Assembly (NCBI GenBank): GCA_030267565.1
Contig: BRXU01000012.1
Location: forward strand, 742,501-806,500
Length of the DNA: 64,000 nt
Source of the DNA: Pleodorina starrii
Taxonomy: Eukaryota > Chlorophyta > Chlorophyceae > Chlamydomonadales > Volvocaceae
Direction: 5' to 3'
A model generated the notes under the pieces. That model did not search any database, had not been told where the DNA came from, and saw nothing but the letters and a program-made list of their open reading frames with translations. How positions within the stretch are numbered: the stretch's first letter is position 1; each line of letters starts with the position of its first letter. Shown in pieces: positions 45,531 to 58,000 of the stretch. A program made the position numbers and the translations under genes.

Positions 45531-46180
45531 ACTCTATCTACATACTTCTCCGTGTTGTATGGCTGGCCATATATATGGCGTTGTCGTGTTCGTTGTCTCT
45601 CGGCTGTGTGCGGTTTGTGTTAGCAGTGTTTGTAGCCGACCGCAATAATGTGTACGATATGCTGGCTGGGGTCCGGGGGTCCCATGTACCCTGGCGTTTG
45701 CGCTTCCATGAACGAAGGGGGATGGATGTCTGGGATAACGAAGGAGTGTATCAGGCCGCATTTTGGTTTCGGTTGCGCTCAGCGCGCGCGTCTGGGTTTA
45801 GCTTGAAGACTCCTCGCGCGGCCCCTACGGCTATCCGCTTTTAGGGCGGGGCCCCAGCGCGAAGCGCCCTGCTGGGGGCCCCCATCCCCTGTCCGTGGCT
45901 GCCTGGCCGGCTGCCTAGCTGGCTGCCTGGCTAGCTGCGTGACGACCAACCTTCTTCGCTCGATACGCTGTAAAATAAGCTTAATAGCCCTTGATAAACT
46001 CTACTACTATAAAAAATTATTAGTGTATGTATCAGTATAAAAGACGTTCGGCTGAGCCTGACTGAGTCCATGGTCCGAGGCCGCGCTCGCTCCAACGCAT
46101 CCAGCACTCCTATTCATTCCAAGTTATACCGGGTTGTTCATATATACATATATCTTCGTATCAACAGCCAACTATGTATT

Positions 46181-46301
46181 CATAAGGCCTGGTGGTGGCG
46201 GCGTACAGGCTCCTAGTCGAGCCTCATCGCACCCGCCCCCATAAACCACGCCAGGGTTTTTGACCGGCGTAATATTATTATTATTATTATTATTATTATT
46301 G
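46181..46301 (+). repeat. Dispersed repeat family 2, copy 1, with (ATT)n tail
   Basis: CCCCATAAACCACGCC, then ACCGGCGTAAT, runs into (ATT)n at 46271-46301. The copy at about 48240-48358 has CCCATAACCCACGCC, CCGGGCGTATC and the same tail. A 3' trinucleotide tail is typical of SINE/LINE ends. Only about 40 bp near the tail are clearly alike. Confidence 0.5.
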
Positions 46302-46315
46302 TATTCATAAGGAAC

Positions 46316-46528
46316 CCTAGCGAACATTGTTCCCGCGCGCGCGACCACATACACCACAGTTCTGCTAGCCGGTCGGACCGCCTTGACGCACATTACTATT
46401 ACAAAGAATAAGAAAGGTTGCAAGGTACAAACTATGAGGGTCAAACTGGTTGTTGGACGCCAAGCCGCAAATGCACACAAGATGCGGTCTTTTGCGGGCC
46501 GCCCAACAAGTCCCAAACCTGATGATGG
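46316..46528 (-). repeat. Dispersed repeat family 1, copy 2
   Basis: Second copy of the repeat at 188-396. On the minus strand it ends toward the (AAT)n tract at 46271-46301, so families 1 and 2 meet tail to tail across one shared microsatellite. Confidence 0.7.
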
Positions 46529-47311
46529 CACGCGGCGGGGTTGGGATTGGGAACGTAGGCCGGACCGTACGTACGGGTTCCACCAGGCAGGGACGGATCC
46601 AAGTCATGGCTGTAAAGATCCGCTGTCAAGAGCTGCTGAAGGGCTGTTGCTTTGGGTCTCCCGTGCAAGTAGATAGGCGACAGGACCCTTACCTTAGTCT
46701 CTTCCTACTCGCACGCATATCTTCCACTCCCAAGTTCCTAGATAGGATGGAGGGTGGGAATACCGGTATATATTGAGTGGACAGGAGCCAACCTGTTCAG
46801 CCGGACGTACGTTCCGCGCCGCCTTTCGGCTACGAACACCCAACCTGACAGACGGCCACTTTGTTCACGGGGCCCACTCCCCGGGCAGGGCCGAAGCCCC
46901 ACCAGCTGACTCGGTTCGATATACGCTTCTCGAACCTCTCGCGGTGAAACTGCCAGAAACCACGTTTGTTGTCAGAGTCCCATAGGCGTTCTCGCTTAGG
47001 CAGCGCGCGGGCATCCAGCGGTTCATTCGGCCCAAGTCCCTAGCACTCAACTCCACCCGTACGGATTTTGTGGGGAAGTCGACATATGTCATCTAACAAG
47101 AAACGGAAGGGCCCCAGCGCTGGCTTTTATTGGTGTAATGGTCCGTCTCATACTCATCGTAAAGGCAATCTCCTTAGATTGCGAACAAAAGGGGGCTGCT
47201 TGGCTACCAACGCATGTCAACAGCCAGCAGCCCGCATCACTCCCATTCTGTTGGCGGTTGGCCTTCCACTATCATATTATGCCGACAGCTCCAGCAACAC
47301 CCATACGCCAT
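46529..47311. other. No supported gene
   Basis: A minus-strand frame of about 68 codons at roughly 46825-47030 (contains LWDSDNKRGFWQFHRERFEK and SWWGFGPARG) reads like protein but has no start, no recognised domain and stops on both sides; it could be a fossil of an element. Confidence 0.35.
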
Positions 47312-47753
47312 ACCTCGATATGTTGCCGGCCGTTGCCCCTCCTCAACTCCACGGCGGTTTGGGGCATCTTTCGGGGGCACCGTTGGGCCCTACCTCCAAC
47401 ACAGCAGGCAGTACTCCCCTTGCAACCCCTGCAAGCTTTGACAAGCTATTCCGATAGCGGCTGGCAGGATGCCTCACAGCACGCACACACATACAGCCCC
47501 CATAACTTAGGAGGCTCAGGCGGCAAGCAGTGGCAGGCCACCCTTAACACCCATTGGTCGGGGGCTGTATGTGTGTGCGTGCTGTGAGGCATCCTGCCAG
47601 CCGCTATCGGAATAGCTTGCCAAAGCTTCGTTGCAGGGGTTGCAAGGGGAGTACTGCCTGCTGTGTTGGAGGTAGGGCCCAACAGCGCCCCCGAAAGATG
47701 CCCCAAACCGCCGTGGAGTTGAGGAAGGGCAACGGCCGGCAACATATCGAGGT
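47312..47753. repeat. Large foldback: inverted repeat with 190-bp arms and 58-bp loop
   Basis: Left arm 47312-47501 (starts ACCTCGATATGTTGCCGGCC, ends ATACAGCCCCC) is complementary to the right arm 47560-47753. A few differences are visible, for example an indel near GCAAGCTTTGACAAGCTATTCC. Weaker similarity continues outward to about 47295 and 47770. The transcript would be a long double-stranded hairpin. Confidence 0.92.
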
Positions 47754-48327
47754 ATTGGTGTTGTCAGGTGCGTGGCAAGGGCAATAATCAGCTCGGACCG
47801 ACAGAGCTGCGGCAGCCCGATCGAGGCCATGAGTGCGCCGACATTCAATTGGCGGGCCTGCCTGGCTAGTAAGCTCATTTGCCGCCGACATATGCAGGAA
47901 GCCTGAAAGCGTCTTTAGGATGCTCGGCGTTCTGCAACGAGTGGCCTCAGTTGTCCATGGTTGTCCGATGCATGCATGGCTTGCATACGCAACCGGGCAT
48001 ACTGTACGGGACTAATGGATAACGACTGTATACATCCTTGTAATAAGCAAGATATCTATAGATGGTGTGTGGGAGTCCTAGCTCTGAAGGCGCTCGTCAT
48101 GGACATTTGCCTACGCGCTACGCCGTCGCCTAGAGCCCGCGCTTTTCGAGTGCATTGCTTGGTGGTCCAGGGAGCGCATAATTTGCACTGATGTGCTCGC
48201 CCCACTAGCTCCACTAGCTCCAAACTTACTGTTTCTACGCGGTGGTGGGGGGGGCTGGGACCGGGGAAACCCGTCACCCCACCCCCTCTGCTCCCATAAC
48301 CCACGCCTCGGCTACCGGCCGGGCGTA

Positions 48328-48358
<31 letters not shown>

Positions 48359-49213
48359 ACTGTTTCTACGCCTTTTTACTGAGCTACGGGCCAAACCCGC
48401 CATAGCTTCGTAGATTTGTTTTCCTACGCGACGGTGGGACGAGCATCTCCATAGAAACAGGTAGCTCCCGTAAAATATGGTTTCTGCACCATATAAACAC
48501 CCCTAACCCGCGCTTGAAGGTAGGGAACGCATGGAAAAGCCCGCGCTTTTGATCAGGACAATAGTCTAGGGAGCTTCACAAGGCTGCTCCACTATCTCCA
48601 CATTACCAATTGCTACGAGTTCCTTCTTTTGCTACGGGCCCAGACCCGGCATCGCCCTGCGTCGCAGAAGTGGGAAAAGTAGGGTTTTTACCAGCCTGCG
48701 CATGCATGGGAAGAGCGACCCCGTAAAAACACGTAGAACACGTAGAATTTGGCTTCGGGACCATACCATGGCCGTATCTAGATGTATCTGCAACTGTTGT
48801 TTCTGGCCAAAATATATCATCAAAAGTCATGTGACCCGCACAGCCGCGCTCCTTGGAAAGGTAGTTGCCCGATCTTATCCGGTCGTTCTAAAGTTTTGTA
48901 TACCGGGGCTATACCGCAGCCGGCACCCGGAATTCTTGCTTGTTGTACTGACATACAACCGCCAACCGGCGTTGTTAGTAGTTAGCATTGAAGAGTGACG
49001 ACAGCGCTTTCCGCTTTTATCTCCCTGCTTAACCCTGAAGCACGCTGTATTGGCGCAATAGTCCACATAACGGAAGAAGCATAGTTACGTCCCTTACGTG
49101 CATATCCTTCGTCCGCAGCTTTTCGCGCGCAACCTTTTGTTACATTAAGTCGGTACTAGTGTTTGATTTGGTATATCGTGGCAGCTCTTCCGAGGGCTCG
49201 TGAGGCCGCGAAG
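47754..49213. other. No supported gene; degenerate repeats
   Basis: Contains recurring short words GTTTCTACGC and GCTACGGGCC, the second (ATT)n-tailed repeat, and at its right end the promoter region of the BPI-like gene. No domain-bearing frame was seen. Confidence 0.45.
48240..48358 (+). repeat. Dispersed repeat family 2, copy 2, with (ATT)n tail
   Basis: Ends CCCATAACCCACGCC ... CCGGCCGGGCGTATC followed by (ATT)n at 48330-48358; compare 46181-46301. Confidence 0.5.
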
Positions 49214-52200
49214 ATGACAGGGCGGGCGTTGGTCCTCGCGGCGTCACTGTTGGCGCTCATCCAGATGTCCTTTGTTGGTGCCATTCCTCTCTTTCGTGGA
49301 AATTCGTTTATAAATGCTGCGGGTGGAAGGTCATCGGCAGCTGCTTTCAGCTCGCATGCTCTGGCTGGAGCCAACGTGGACCTTTCCGACAGCGGCCCGG
49401 CTGGCATCGCGGTAAGACCCTTCCATCTCGTGCACAAGGCTGGATGTCACAATGCATTCTCTGCTTACGTGGCGGCAGGCGCTGTGTCTATCTACTGCCT
49501 CGAAATACATTCCAACTGACACCCTTCGGTTCCAACTTCCCACGCCCCTGCGCCATCATGTCGTACGCATATCAGCTTGCGGCGCGCCAGGGCCTCTTCG
49601 ACTATTCTGTCGGCGTCGCCTTCATGTTCCTCAGCCAGAAGCTGCAGGGCCAGAGCGTGCCCGACGTGTCCAAGGTGTTCAGCATCCCCGTTGTGGGCTC
49701 CTTTGAGCTGCAGCTGACCAACATCCTGGTCACCGACTTTGCCTGCCCAGCCAGTAGAGCAAACCTGTGAGTGCTCCAACGCTGGAAGCCCAGCCTGGCC
49801 CCTGGCGTGTCTTGCAAAGATGCCAGCCGGGGACACACGGAGGCACACGTGCGGCTCTTCCCTGCGCGCGCCCTCCCTCAAGTCGGAGTGCGCTGCGGCC
49901 GCAGGTGCCTCCAACCAGCCCTTATCTCAATAACCCCCCACCACCGCAACCCGCCCCTGTGGACCGTCACCGACTTCAGTCATGCTCATCCGTCACGGCC
50001 TGTCAGCTTCCCCAGCTCCTGACCTTTTGAGCCGACGCTCCGTTAAAGCCCCCTCTACCTTTCAAACAACCTACCTAAACCCTATTGGTCGCCCTCCCGC
50101 CGCCATCACTGCGAGAACCGGAACCGTCGCCCTGCGTTACCCAACCAACGCGAGATCTCAATCCGCACCCAATCTACGCCCGATACCTGTCGCCCATATC
50201 CACATGCGTCCCACGCCCACCAACCCACCAATCCACACCCAACGAATGTGCACCCGCTCCTCCGCTCCTCTGCTCGTCCGCTCCTCCGCTCCTGACCGCA
50301 CTGCACCGCTCCTCCTGCCCGCACCTTGACTGCACCGCACCGCCCCTCAGCGCCATCCTTGGTGACGGCTTCTTCCACCTGCTGGCATCCGACATCTCCG
50401 CCAACCTCACCTTCCAGTGGCGGTGGACCAAGGCGGGGCTGTCCGGAAGCGGAGAGGGAGAGCTGCGGCTGGGAGGTGAGCAGGCCAGACAGACTGACTG
50501 ACTGACAGGCAGACAGCGAGCAGCAGAGGGCTTCTGAAACACCCGGCGGCGGCGGGGGGTGTTGCCTGTTTGGGCTTTCCCACACGCGTGCGCGCGTGCA
50601 GAGCTCGGAACGCCATGCCCCCCTCCCCTCGTGATCCCTTGCCGCAGGCGGCACAATCGATTGGGTGTACGACGTGCGTAAGGACGAGCAACTGCAGAAG
50701 CCGCAGCTGCAGGTGGTCACTGCCAACAGCAACTTTGACTCGGTGAGGGGGCGGGGGCGGGAAAGGGGGGAGGTAATGATGATGAGAAGGCACGTGGGGG
50801 GAGTGGGGGACGGAGCGGGTGGGGGTAGGGGGAGCGGGAAAGGCCCGGGAGGGGGAGCGGATGGGGGTGGAGGCGGGGCGGGAGAGCGTGATGGGCAGTG
50901 AGTGTGGGAGTGGGCGGAACGGGAGGTGGGCGAGGAGAGAATTATGAGGCGACGGCACGTGGGTTTCGTCAAGGCGGCGCAGCACAGCAGCTGCCGCAGG
51001 CACGCAGGCAGGCAGGCAAGCGGGAATGTAACGTTTACCGGTCAGACCGCGTGGGCACGTGCTCAAGCGAGAGACGGCCCGTGCCCCCGTGCCTCCCCGC
51101 CCAGCCGGTACTGCGATTTCGGTAATCTTGTGATTGTAGTTATTGTTGTGATGGTGGTACAGTGGGCGCCAGGGCCGTGTGTGGGGGGGGGTTACGCGCA
51201 CGGCATCGTCGCCACTGTTCTTCTCTACCCCCGCACTGCCTCTCCGGAGCCGACCTACCGTATACCGCTCTCTGCCCCATCCCGTCCCCTCACACCCGCC
51301 CTTTTATTCCCAACCGCCCTGCGCGCCGCACATTGTCGTACATCGTACATACACAGGTGGATCTCAAAATTCACTCCTACTCTGCGGACTGGCTTTATCA
51401 GGCGGTGCTCACCCTCTTTAACGAGGCGGTCAAGCGCCAGGTGGGGTGGGGTCGGGGTTTGGGGGGTTTCGGGGCCGCGAACGAAAGCGGGGGCTGAGGA
51501 GGGGCGTTAGGGGGGGAAAAGAGGATGAGCGGGCCTCTCGTGCCTCCGCCCTCGCGGCCTCCCGCTGCGGTTCTCCTTCCTCTCTTCCTTCCCCTTCCTC
51601 TTGCCAAGCTCATGCGCAATCCCCCGCCCCCCGCCCCTCCGGGCTCCGGCCTTTACGTGGAGACCACCCCTCCCCCCCTCGCCCCCCCCCACCCCATACA
51701 GGTCCAGCGCAGTGTTGCGTCGGCGCTGGATGAGGACGTGCCCGCCCGCATCAACGCCGTGCTGGGCTCCCTGCCCACCCGCCTGGACGTGCGCGGACTG
51801 CCCTTCTCCGCCTCCTTCGAGTACTCCATCTACACCGCCGCCTTTGTGCTGGTCCAGGGCTTCGGCGAGGTGGAGGTGGTGGAGGCGACGCAGCAGCCGG
51901 AGGGTGAGGCGGGGCTGCTGCAGGCGGAGCGGAAGCTGCAGAGGGCCGCCGCGGCGGCGGAGCCGGCGGCGGCGGAGCCGGCGGCCGGCGTCTCTGCGAT
52001 GACGGTGTGTCCCTTCGAGACGTCCGTGCTGCCGGTCAGCGGCGAGGCGATTGGCGCGGAGCGGTCCATGGTGTCCATCTACGTGCACGAGGCGACGGCG
52101 CAGTGCCTGCTGTGGGGGCTGTACCGCAGCGGCAAGCTGGCGCTCAGCCTGAGGGATGGGACCGTCCCGGGGCTCACCGTCACCACGGTGGGGCGCGGGT

Positions 52201-53657
52201 GGTGTGGGGGTGGAGTCTGGGGTGGGGGTAATTAGGACGGCCCGGGACGAGGGAACGCAACGCGGTTACCTGGGGTGGGGGCGGGGGGTTGGGGAACGGA
52301 GGAACGGGGGGGCAGGCGGGGGGCTCTCGGAGGACTGCGGGCGGCGGTGGCCAGTTCGTGCAGTCCGGAGGAGGCGTGACTGGATGTCGGGCTCGCACAA
52401 AACCCAAAACCCAGAAGCATGTCGGGGGCCCGCGGCTGCGCCTTCGCGTCATGGAGGCCCACTGCTCACACACATTCGCTTGCCGTACTTGTCGTCGTAC
52501 TTGTCGTACTGTACTGCACAGGACATTTTGGCGCTGTTGGTTCCGGAGCTACCCACCAAGTACCCCCACCAGAAAATGATCATCAATGTGGAGGTCCGCG
52601 AGTATCGGGGGATGGGGGCCGCAACCCGCGAATATCGGGGGATGGGGGCCGCAACCCGGCTACGCCAACTGCTCAGCCGTCACCAGCCCACCGCCATGCC
52701 GCCGCATGGCCGCTCGGACTGCTTTGCTGTTCGCCCCTCCTGCACCGCTCTCCTCCCCTCCTGGACCCACTCTCCTTCCCCCTCTCTCCCGCACCCGCTC
52801 CCTCTTCTTCCCTCCCCTCCCCTCCCTGGCCCCAAGGCCCTGGACGCGCCCTCGCTGTCCTTCGGCGCCGACAACGGCGGCGTCACCCTCTCCGCCTACT
52901 ACCGCCTGGCACTGGTGGTGACCAATGACAGTCTGGGCAACCCGGAGGTGGTCCGGCTGCGCGCCAACCTCAGCCTCAACGGCGCCTTCGACTGGGACGT
53001 CTCCAGCATCGGGGCGGTGCAGGCGAGGCACGTGGTGGAGGCTTCGGAGCTGGACGTGCCGGCGGAGCAGTGGGACAACACCGTCACGTGGTTGCTGCAG
53101 GTGGGGTGACAGGGGAAGGAAGGAGGGAGGGAGGGCGAGCGGAGGGAGTGGGGGGCAGAGGTGCGGGTGGGCTGCGGTGTGCGGGTGGGTGGCGGTGTGG
53201 TGCTACAAGAGGTGGTCGGGGCAGGGGGCCAAAAGGGGGGGCGGGGCTGGGGGGTAAAGGAGGACGGCTGGGAATAGGGGGTTTCCTGGCACAGATCAGT
53301 GCCGTACCGTGTCATGTCTTATTGAGGTGTGCAGGGGAGAGGGTAGAAGATAGAGGAGGTTGGTGGCGGTGGTGCCCGGCGGTGGGCAGGGGTTTCACCG
53401 AGCCCCTCCCGCTTCCCTACATGCCGCCTCTCCCTCCCTCACCCCCAACACCCCTCCACGCACTCACGCAGAGCTACGGCGGGCTGCTGTCGCTGCGTCA
53501 GGTGGTGGAGACGGTGGTTCGCACCCCCATCACCTCCCTCGTGTCGCTGGGCCGCACCAGCGCCACCACCTGGGACAGGTGGTACGCGCTGTCGGCAGAT
53601 GTGGAGCTGAGACTGCCGCCCCCGCCGGCGCAGTTGTCGGCATCCCCAGTGGTGTAG
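49214..53657 (+). CDS. Secreted BPI/LBP-family lipid-binding protein
   Basis: Nine exons: 49214-49411, 49576-49766, 50351-50475, 50648-50742, 51357-51440, 51702-52187, 52522-52593, 52837-53100, 53472-53657 (566 codons plus stop; phases close). ATG 49214 opens a signal peptide (MTGRALVLAASLLALIQMSF, then VGA). The mature N-terminus has the family's opening helix: GIALAARQGLFDYSVGVAF joined across exon 1/2, then QSVPDVSKVFSIPVVGSFEL. Later blocks fit the BPI order: LLASDISANLTFQWRW, SADWLYQAVLTLFNEAVKR (end of the N-terminal barrel), LPTRLDVRGLPFSASFEY, SMVSIYVHEATAQCLLWGLY (start of the second half), DILALLVPELPTKYPHQKM and the C-terminal NTVTWLLQSYGGLLSLRQVV. Known members bind lipopolysaccharide or other lipids in a two-barrel pocket. 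An Ala/Glu-rich insert in exon 6 makes it longer than the usual 450-490 residues. Identification is by pattern; ligand unknown. Confidence 0.8.
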
Positions 53658-55034
53658 CGGCATTCAGTGACGTGTCGCGGTGGTGCTGGTGGTGGTGAAG
53701 CGGCCGCCCCGGAGGGGCGGGGCCTTCCCGGGTTTTTGAGGGATGTGTGTGTGGGGGGGCAATGATGTCCCCCGATTTGGGGAAGTGGCTGCGAGAGTGT
53801 GTTTGCGAGATGCTGTACCATAAGGCCTGTCTGTCGGCGCTTTCTATCGGATGTGTGCAAGTGTGTAGGTGCGTGGGAGTCGGTGTGTCGGGGGGGGGGG
53901 GCATATGGGTGGGCGGGTGGGAGCTGGGAGGCGGGGTGATGCGTGTTGTCTTGTCAGGGGCCGGGCCAAGAGCGAATGAGAATTGCAAGGACGAGGGAGG
54001 GGCGGACGCAGCGTGCAGGCACAGGCTGGGGGATGTCGGATGTGTGACGTGTGGTTGAGGAACGAGGCATAGGCATGGTTCGGTAGGGTAGAGTAGGATT
54101 AGGTTATTTGATTGTTCGAACGGGCTGTGGGATGTTGGGCTGAGGAATTTGAGAATCGGGGGCAGGATGAGGCTGGGGCTGGGGCATGGAGCAAGTAACG
54201 ATGGGCCTCCGTCACCCAACGAACAGGCTATGTTTAACAAGGGACCCCCTCAGGGGACTTACGATGGGCGCAACGGACCTGACGGCCCAATTCCACGGGC
54301 TTACGATGGGCGCAACGGACCTGACGGCCCAATTCCACGGGCTTACGATGGGCGCAACGGACCTGACGGCCCAATTCCACGGGCTTACGATGGGCGCAAC
54401 GGACCTGACGGCCCAATTCCACGGGCAGTGAGGCGCGAAGTAGGTGCACCAACAAAACGGAAAGTACCTGACAGACCACCTCGCGGGCTGCAACTGGAAT
54501 AGCCGCCACCCCAGACAACGCAACGAAACGGGCAAGAACCACTCGGCCGTCCCCGTAAGACTGGTGTAAGGATGGCGTGCAGGGTACCTAATCTGTAGAC
54601 TTCAAAGTAGTCTTAGTAGTGTGTAGGCAAAAGGCAAAAAGTTGTACTACGTGGCAGTTGGTTGGGTCCCGACCACATCCATATGGACTGCGTAACACGG
54701 GTCCTGTGTCTGCAAAATACCGTACGGCACCTGAAATGCTTGCCTCTTCCCCCGCACCAGGCGAACGTCTTGTGGCAGGTTTGCCCCCACAACACGCCTC
54801 ACCTGCCCACTTCAGGCACGTTGCCCGTCAAATTGGCAAAATGCAAGCAACGCGCAAATGGAAAGCTTGGCAGTCCCGTCAGCGGAAGGCGCGGCGTACG
54901 CGTTGTGGAAACTTTGCCACCCGCGCATATGCCGCTTCCCTCCAAGTTACACAGTACGTGTCTGTTTCCCTATATTATCAGATGCAGAAACACAGCCGCG
55001 GACCGCCCGGGACAGCCAATTTGAGGAGGAGCGC
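53658..55034. other. Intergenic, 3' flanks of two converging genes
   Basis: The BPI-like gene (+) and XRCC3 (-) converge here. The only structured element seen is the 42-bp array at 54259-54426. No TGTAA was seen close to either stop codon; one at 54565-54569 is about 900 nt from the BPI-like stop. Confidence 0.5.
54259..54426 (+). repeat. 42-bp tandem repeat, 4 copies, open as 14-residue units
   Basis: Four essentially identical 42-bp units at 54259, 54301, 54343 and 54385. In the plus frame each reads YDGRNGPDGPIPRA, inside a 117-codon frame (54149-54502) that has Pro/Gly-rich flanks. It could be a small coding repeat or a noncoding minisatellite; no exon signals support it. Confidence 0.9.
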
Positions 55035-58000
55035 TCACTTCGCTGCGGGGTTAGGGTGGCTTGCGAGCATGTGACCGCCTCCGCCGCCCGCACCACCGCC
55101 GCCGCCGCCGCCACTGCTGATGGCCTGCGCCTCCGCCTCGTCCCCCAGTCCCCACACGCCCGCCTGGTCCACCCGGAAGAAGCAGTACGAGTGCGGCAGG
55201 TGGGGCGCAAACACCACCTGAACCACCCGAGGCACAGCAGGGAGGGTGGCAGGGGGCCCCCGGGACTTTCCGTCAGGCTGGCGGACGGAGAGGGTGGCGT
55301 GACGTGAGTCAATGCGGAATAGTCGATGCGCTGATGGGCCACGCAAGCACGGCCTCTGCCACATAGAGAGATAGGAATGAGGGAGGGGATGACGGGGCGT
55401 CGAGGGTGCAGCGAGGCGGGGTCACTGCGGGCAGCGAGGGTGCAGCGAGGCGGGTTCAGGGGTTGCCCTCGCAAGCCATGGACTCCGCGCGGTAGGTGCG
55501 CCCGCGGTAGGGCAGCGGGTTTCGGGGAACCGGGGATTTTCACAGACGGAAGAATGCAGGGCTGCGGCCACCCCATCGCGGAGATTTTGCTCGCACGCCG
55601 CTCTCCCTACCCCGCCCTGCCAGTACCCTTGCGTACGCGTGCTCGCACACGAGCACGGACACGCATTACACACACACAATGCCCCGCGCGTGCACATGCT
55701 CACACACACGCACACGCACACAATCGCGCGCGCACACGCACCTGCAAGCTGCGCACCACGCTTCCGTCCCAGGCGTCGTGTCGCGCCACGAACAGGCGCA
55801 GGTTGACGCAGTTGGCCCAGGCCAGGCCCAGCGCCGGAAGCACTCGCCGGCCGGAGCTCAGCAGCGGAGCGGCACGGGAGCCCTGGACCCCCACCACCCG
55901 CCCCCCAGCAGCACCACCACCACCACCACCGCCGCCGCCGCCACCACCACCACCACCGCCGCCGCCGCCGCCGCCACCACCACCACCAGCGCCGCCGCCG
56001 CCGCCACCACCACCGCCGCCGCCGCCACCACCGCCGCCGCCACCACCGAGGTACCAGGGTCCCAGGGTTCAGACAAGAGTGGAGGTCAGGCGCGGTTGAA
56101 GCAGAGTGCATTGGGTGTGCGTGTTGTTGATGTTGCAGTTGCACGTGCCTTCAAAGAGCTTCATAGGGCCCTGGGAAGGGTGCAGCCAGCCAGCCATCGG
56201 GCCAGCTTCATGGCCGGGCACTGCGCGCTAAAACCCTAATAAACACTGTTTGTGTGTTTATGTTGCATGATATATGGGCTCATCATGATATGGGTTTCTG
56301 CAATTCAAGCAGGAGACTTGCTGGGGCATGCCGCGCAATGTGTGCCATGCCGCGCGTCCCCCAAAAGGGGTCTCTCTCCGCAACCCGACCAAAACCCCTT
56401 CTCGCGCGCCCGTCCATGCCTTTCCTGTCCTGACACCAGCCGACCAAGCACCCACACGGGGAGGGGGGGGCGGTTGCGGCGCCGGTGCCCAATGCGCGCC
56501 GAATTCGACAGTGTTAAACAGCGAGGCTCCTTCCATTCCCTACAGTACAAACCCAACCACCTAACCACACAGCCTTACGGTCGATGCACACCCAGCCAGG
56601 CAACAACCAGCCCTCCAAACGATACCCACCCACCCACCCGCCCAGCCGCCCACCCAGCCGCCCACCCAGCCACCCACCCACCCACCCACCCGCCCAGCCG
56701 CCCACCCAGCCGCCCACCCACCCACCCGCCCAGCCGCCCACCCAGCCGCCCACCCACCCGCCCTGCCACCCAGTCGCCCACCCAGCCGCCCACCCACCCG
56801 CCCACCCACCCGCCCTGCCACCCAGTCGCCCACCCACCCAGCCGCCCAGGGCCCACCCACCCGCCCTCACGCAAGGCCCCACCCCGGAGGAGATGGTGGC
56901 GGTGGTGGTGCCCGAATCGTTGAAGTCGTCCATGACTTGGTTAGTCATCAACACCGCCAGCTGGTGCCGCTGGGCCAGACGCTGCGAGCAGGCGGCAGAG
57001 GGAGGGAGGGAGGGGAGGGGAGGGGAGGGAGGGGAGGGAGACAGGGCGCGGAGGAGGGACAAGGGCGGTGACAGCCGCGCCGCGACACTGCGCGTCCTGT
57101 ACCGCGCCGCCGTCTTTCCTGCAGCAGGCATCCCGTGAAATCCAACACACACTAACGGCTCTAAGGGTATGATAATGTCATGATGATGGCGATGATGATG
57201 ATGATGACGACGGACTGTTTGTGTGCGTGAATGAACGCGCACAATGTGTAGGTGTATTTGTGCACGCCACGGGAGTTGCGTGGGTTACGCCAAGGGTGCG
57301 CTCTGACATGTGTGGCGACCCATGGGTCGGTGCCGCCGCCGCCACGCCGCCCGCATCCACACCCATCCCTCCCCCCTTCCCTTCGCACCTTGAGCAGGGT
57401 GGCGAGGCCGAAGAGCTGTGCGGCGCGGCGCTGCAGCCGCTGCACCTGCGGAGGGTCACGCCAGGCGGGTGCCCGTGGAAGAGCACACAGCGCCGGTGCT
57501 CCTAAAAGCACACACAGTGGGGCTCAGGGGGCCTACTTCCGGGGCGCTACGACAGCAGCTTTAGCGGGGAGCTTGGAGAGGGCGAGCTTTCCGCGCCCAC
57601 GCACTACGCGCGCCCACGCCCACGCACCTGCGGGTCTGCATCGCCCTCGCCGGTAGCATCGTCCCGGAACACGCGGGCGACAGAATCGATCGCCACCAGC
57701 CGAACAACCTAGGCGGTATGTGCGTGTGTGTGCGTGCGTGCGTGTGTGTGCGTGACGGAGAGGTGAGGGGCAGGCAGAGACACTGAGTCAGGCAAGGTCG
57801 CGGACGGGACCCAGATCTTTGACCCAGATCTTTTGACCCAGATCTTTTGACCCAGATCTTCAATCCTGGGGGCCGGGGGAGTTCACTGGTCGGGGCAGGA
57901 GGGCCGGGAAGCCGCACACATACATACAGACCTTCCCACCAACGGCCCCGGGGCCCGGCACGCAACCCTACCGCCCCCGCCATCGCCGCCGGCACCACAG

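Larger units (their letters stand above)
44420..46180. other. Repeat-derived intergenic DNA, no gene
   Basis: Apart from the 105-bp direct repeats at 45047-45151 and 45426-45530, I see only short frames. A GC-rich palindromic GGGCGGGGCCCCAGCGC...GGGGGCCCC patch is at about 45844-45881. Confidence 0.5.

Noticed and set aside
46825..47030. Minus-strand 68-codon frame with LWDSDNKRGFWQFH
   Set aside because: No start codon, no known domain and stops on both sides; may be an element fossil.
55898..56060. Poly-Gly segment as the start of XRCC3 exon 8
   Set aside because: In the gene's frame a TGA lies just upstream with no AG acceptor between, whereas the AG at 55883-55884 keeps phase and gives the conserved SSGRRV block.
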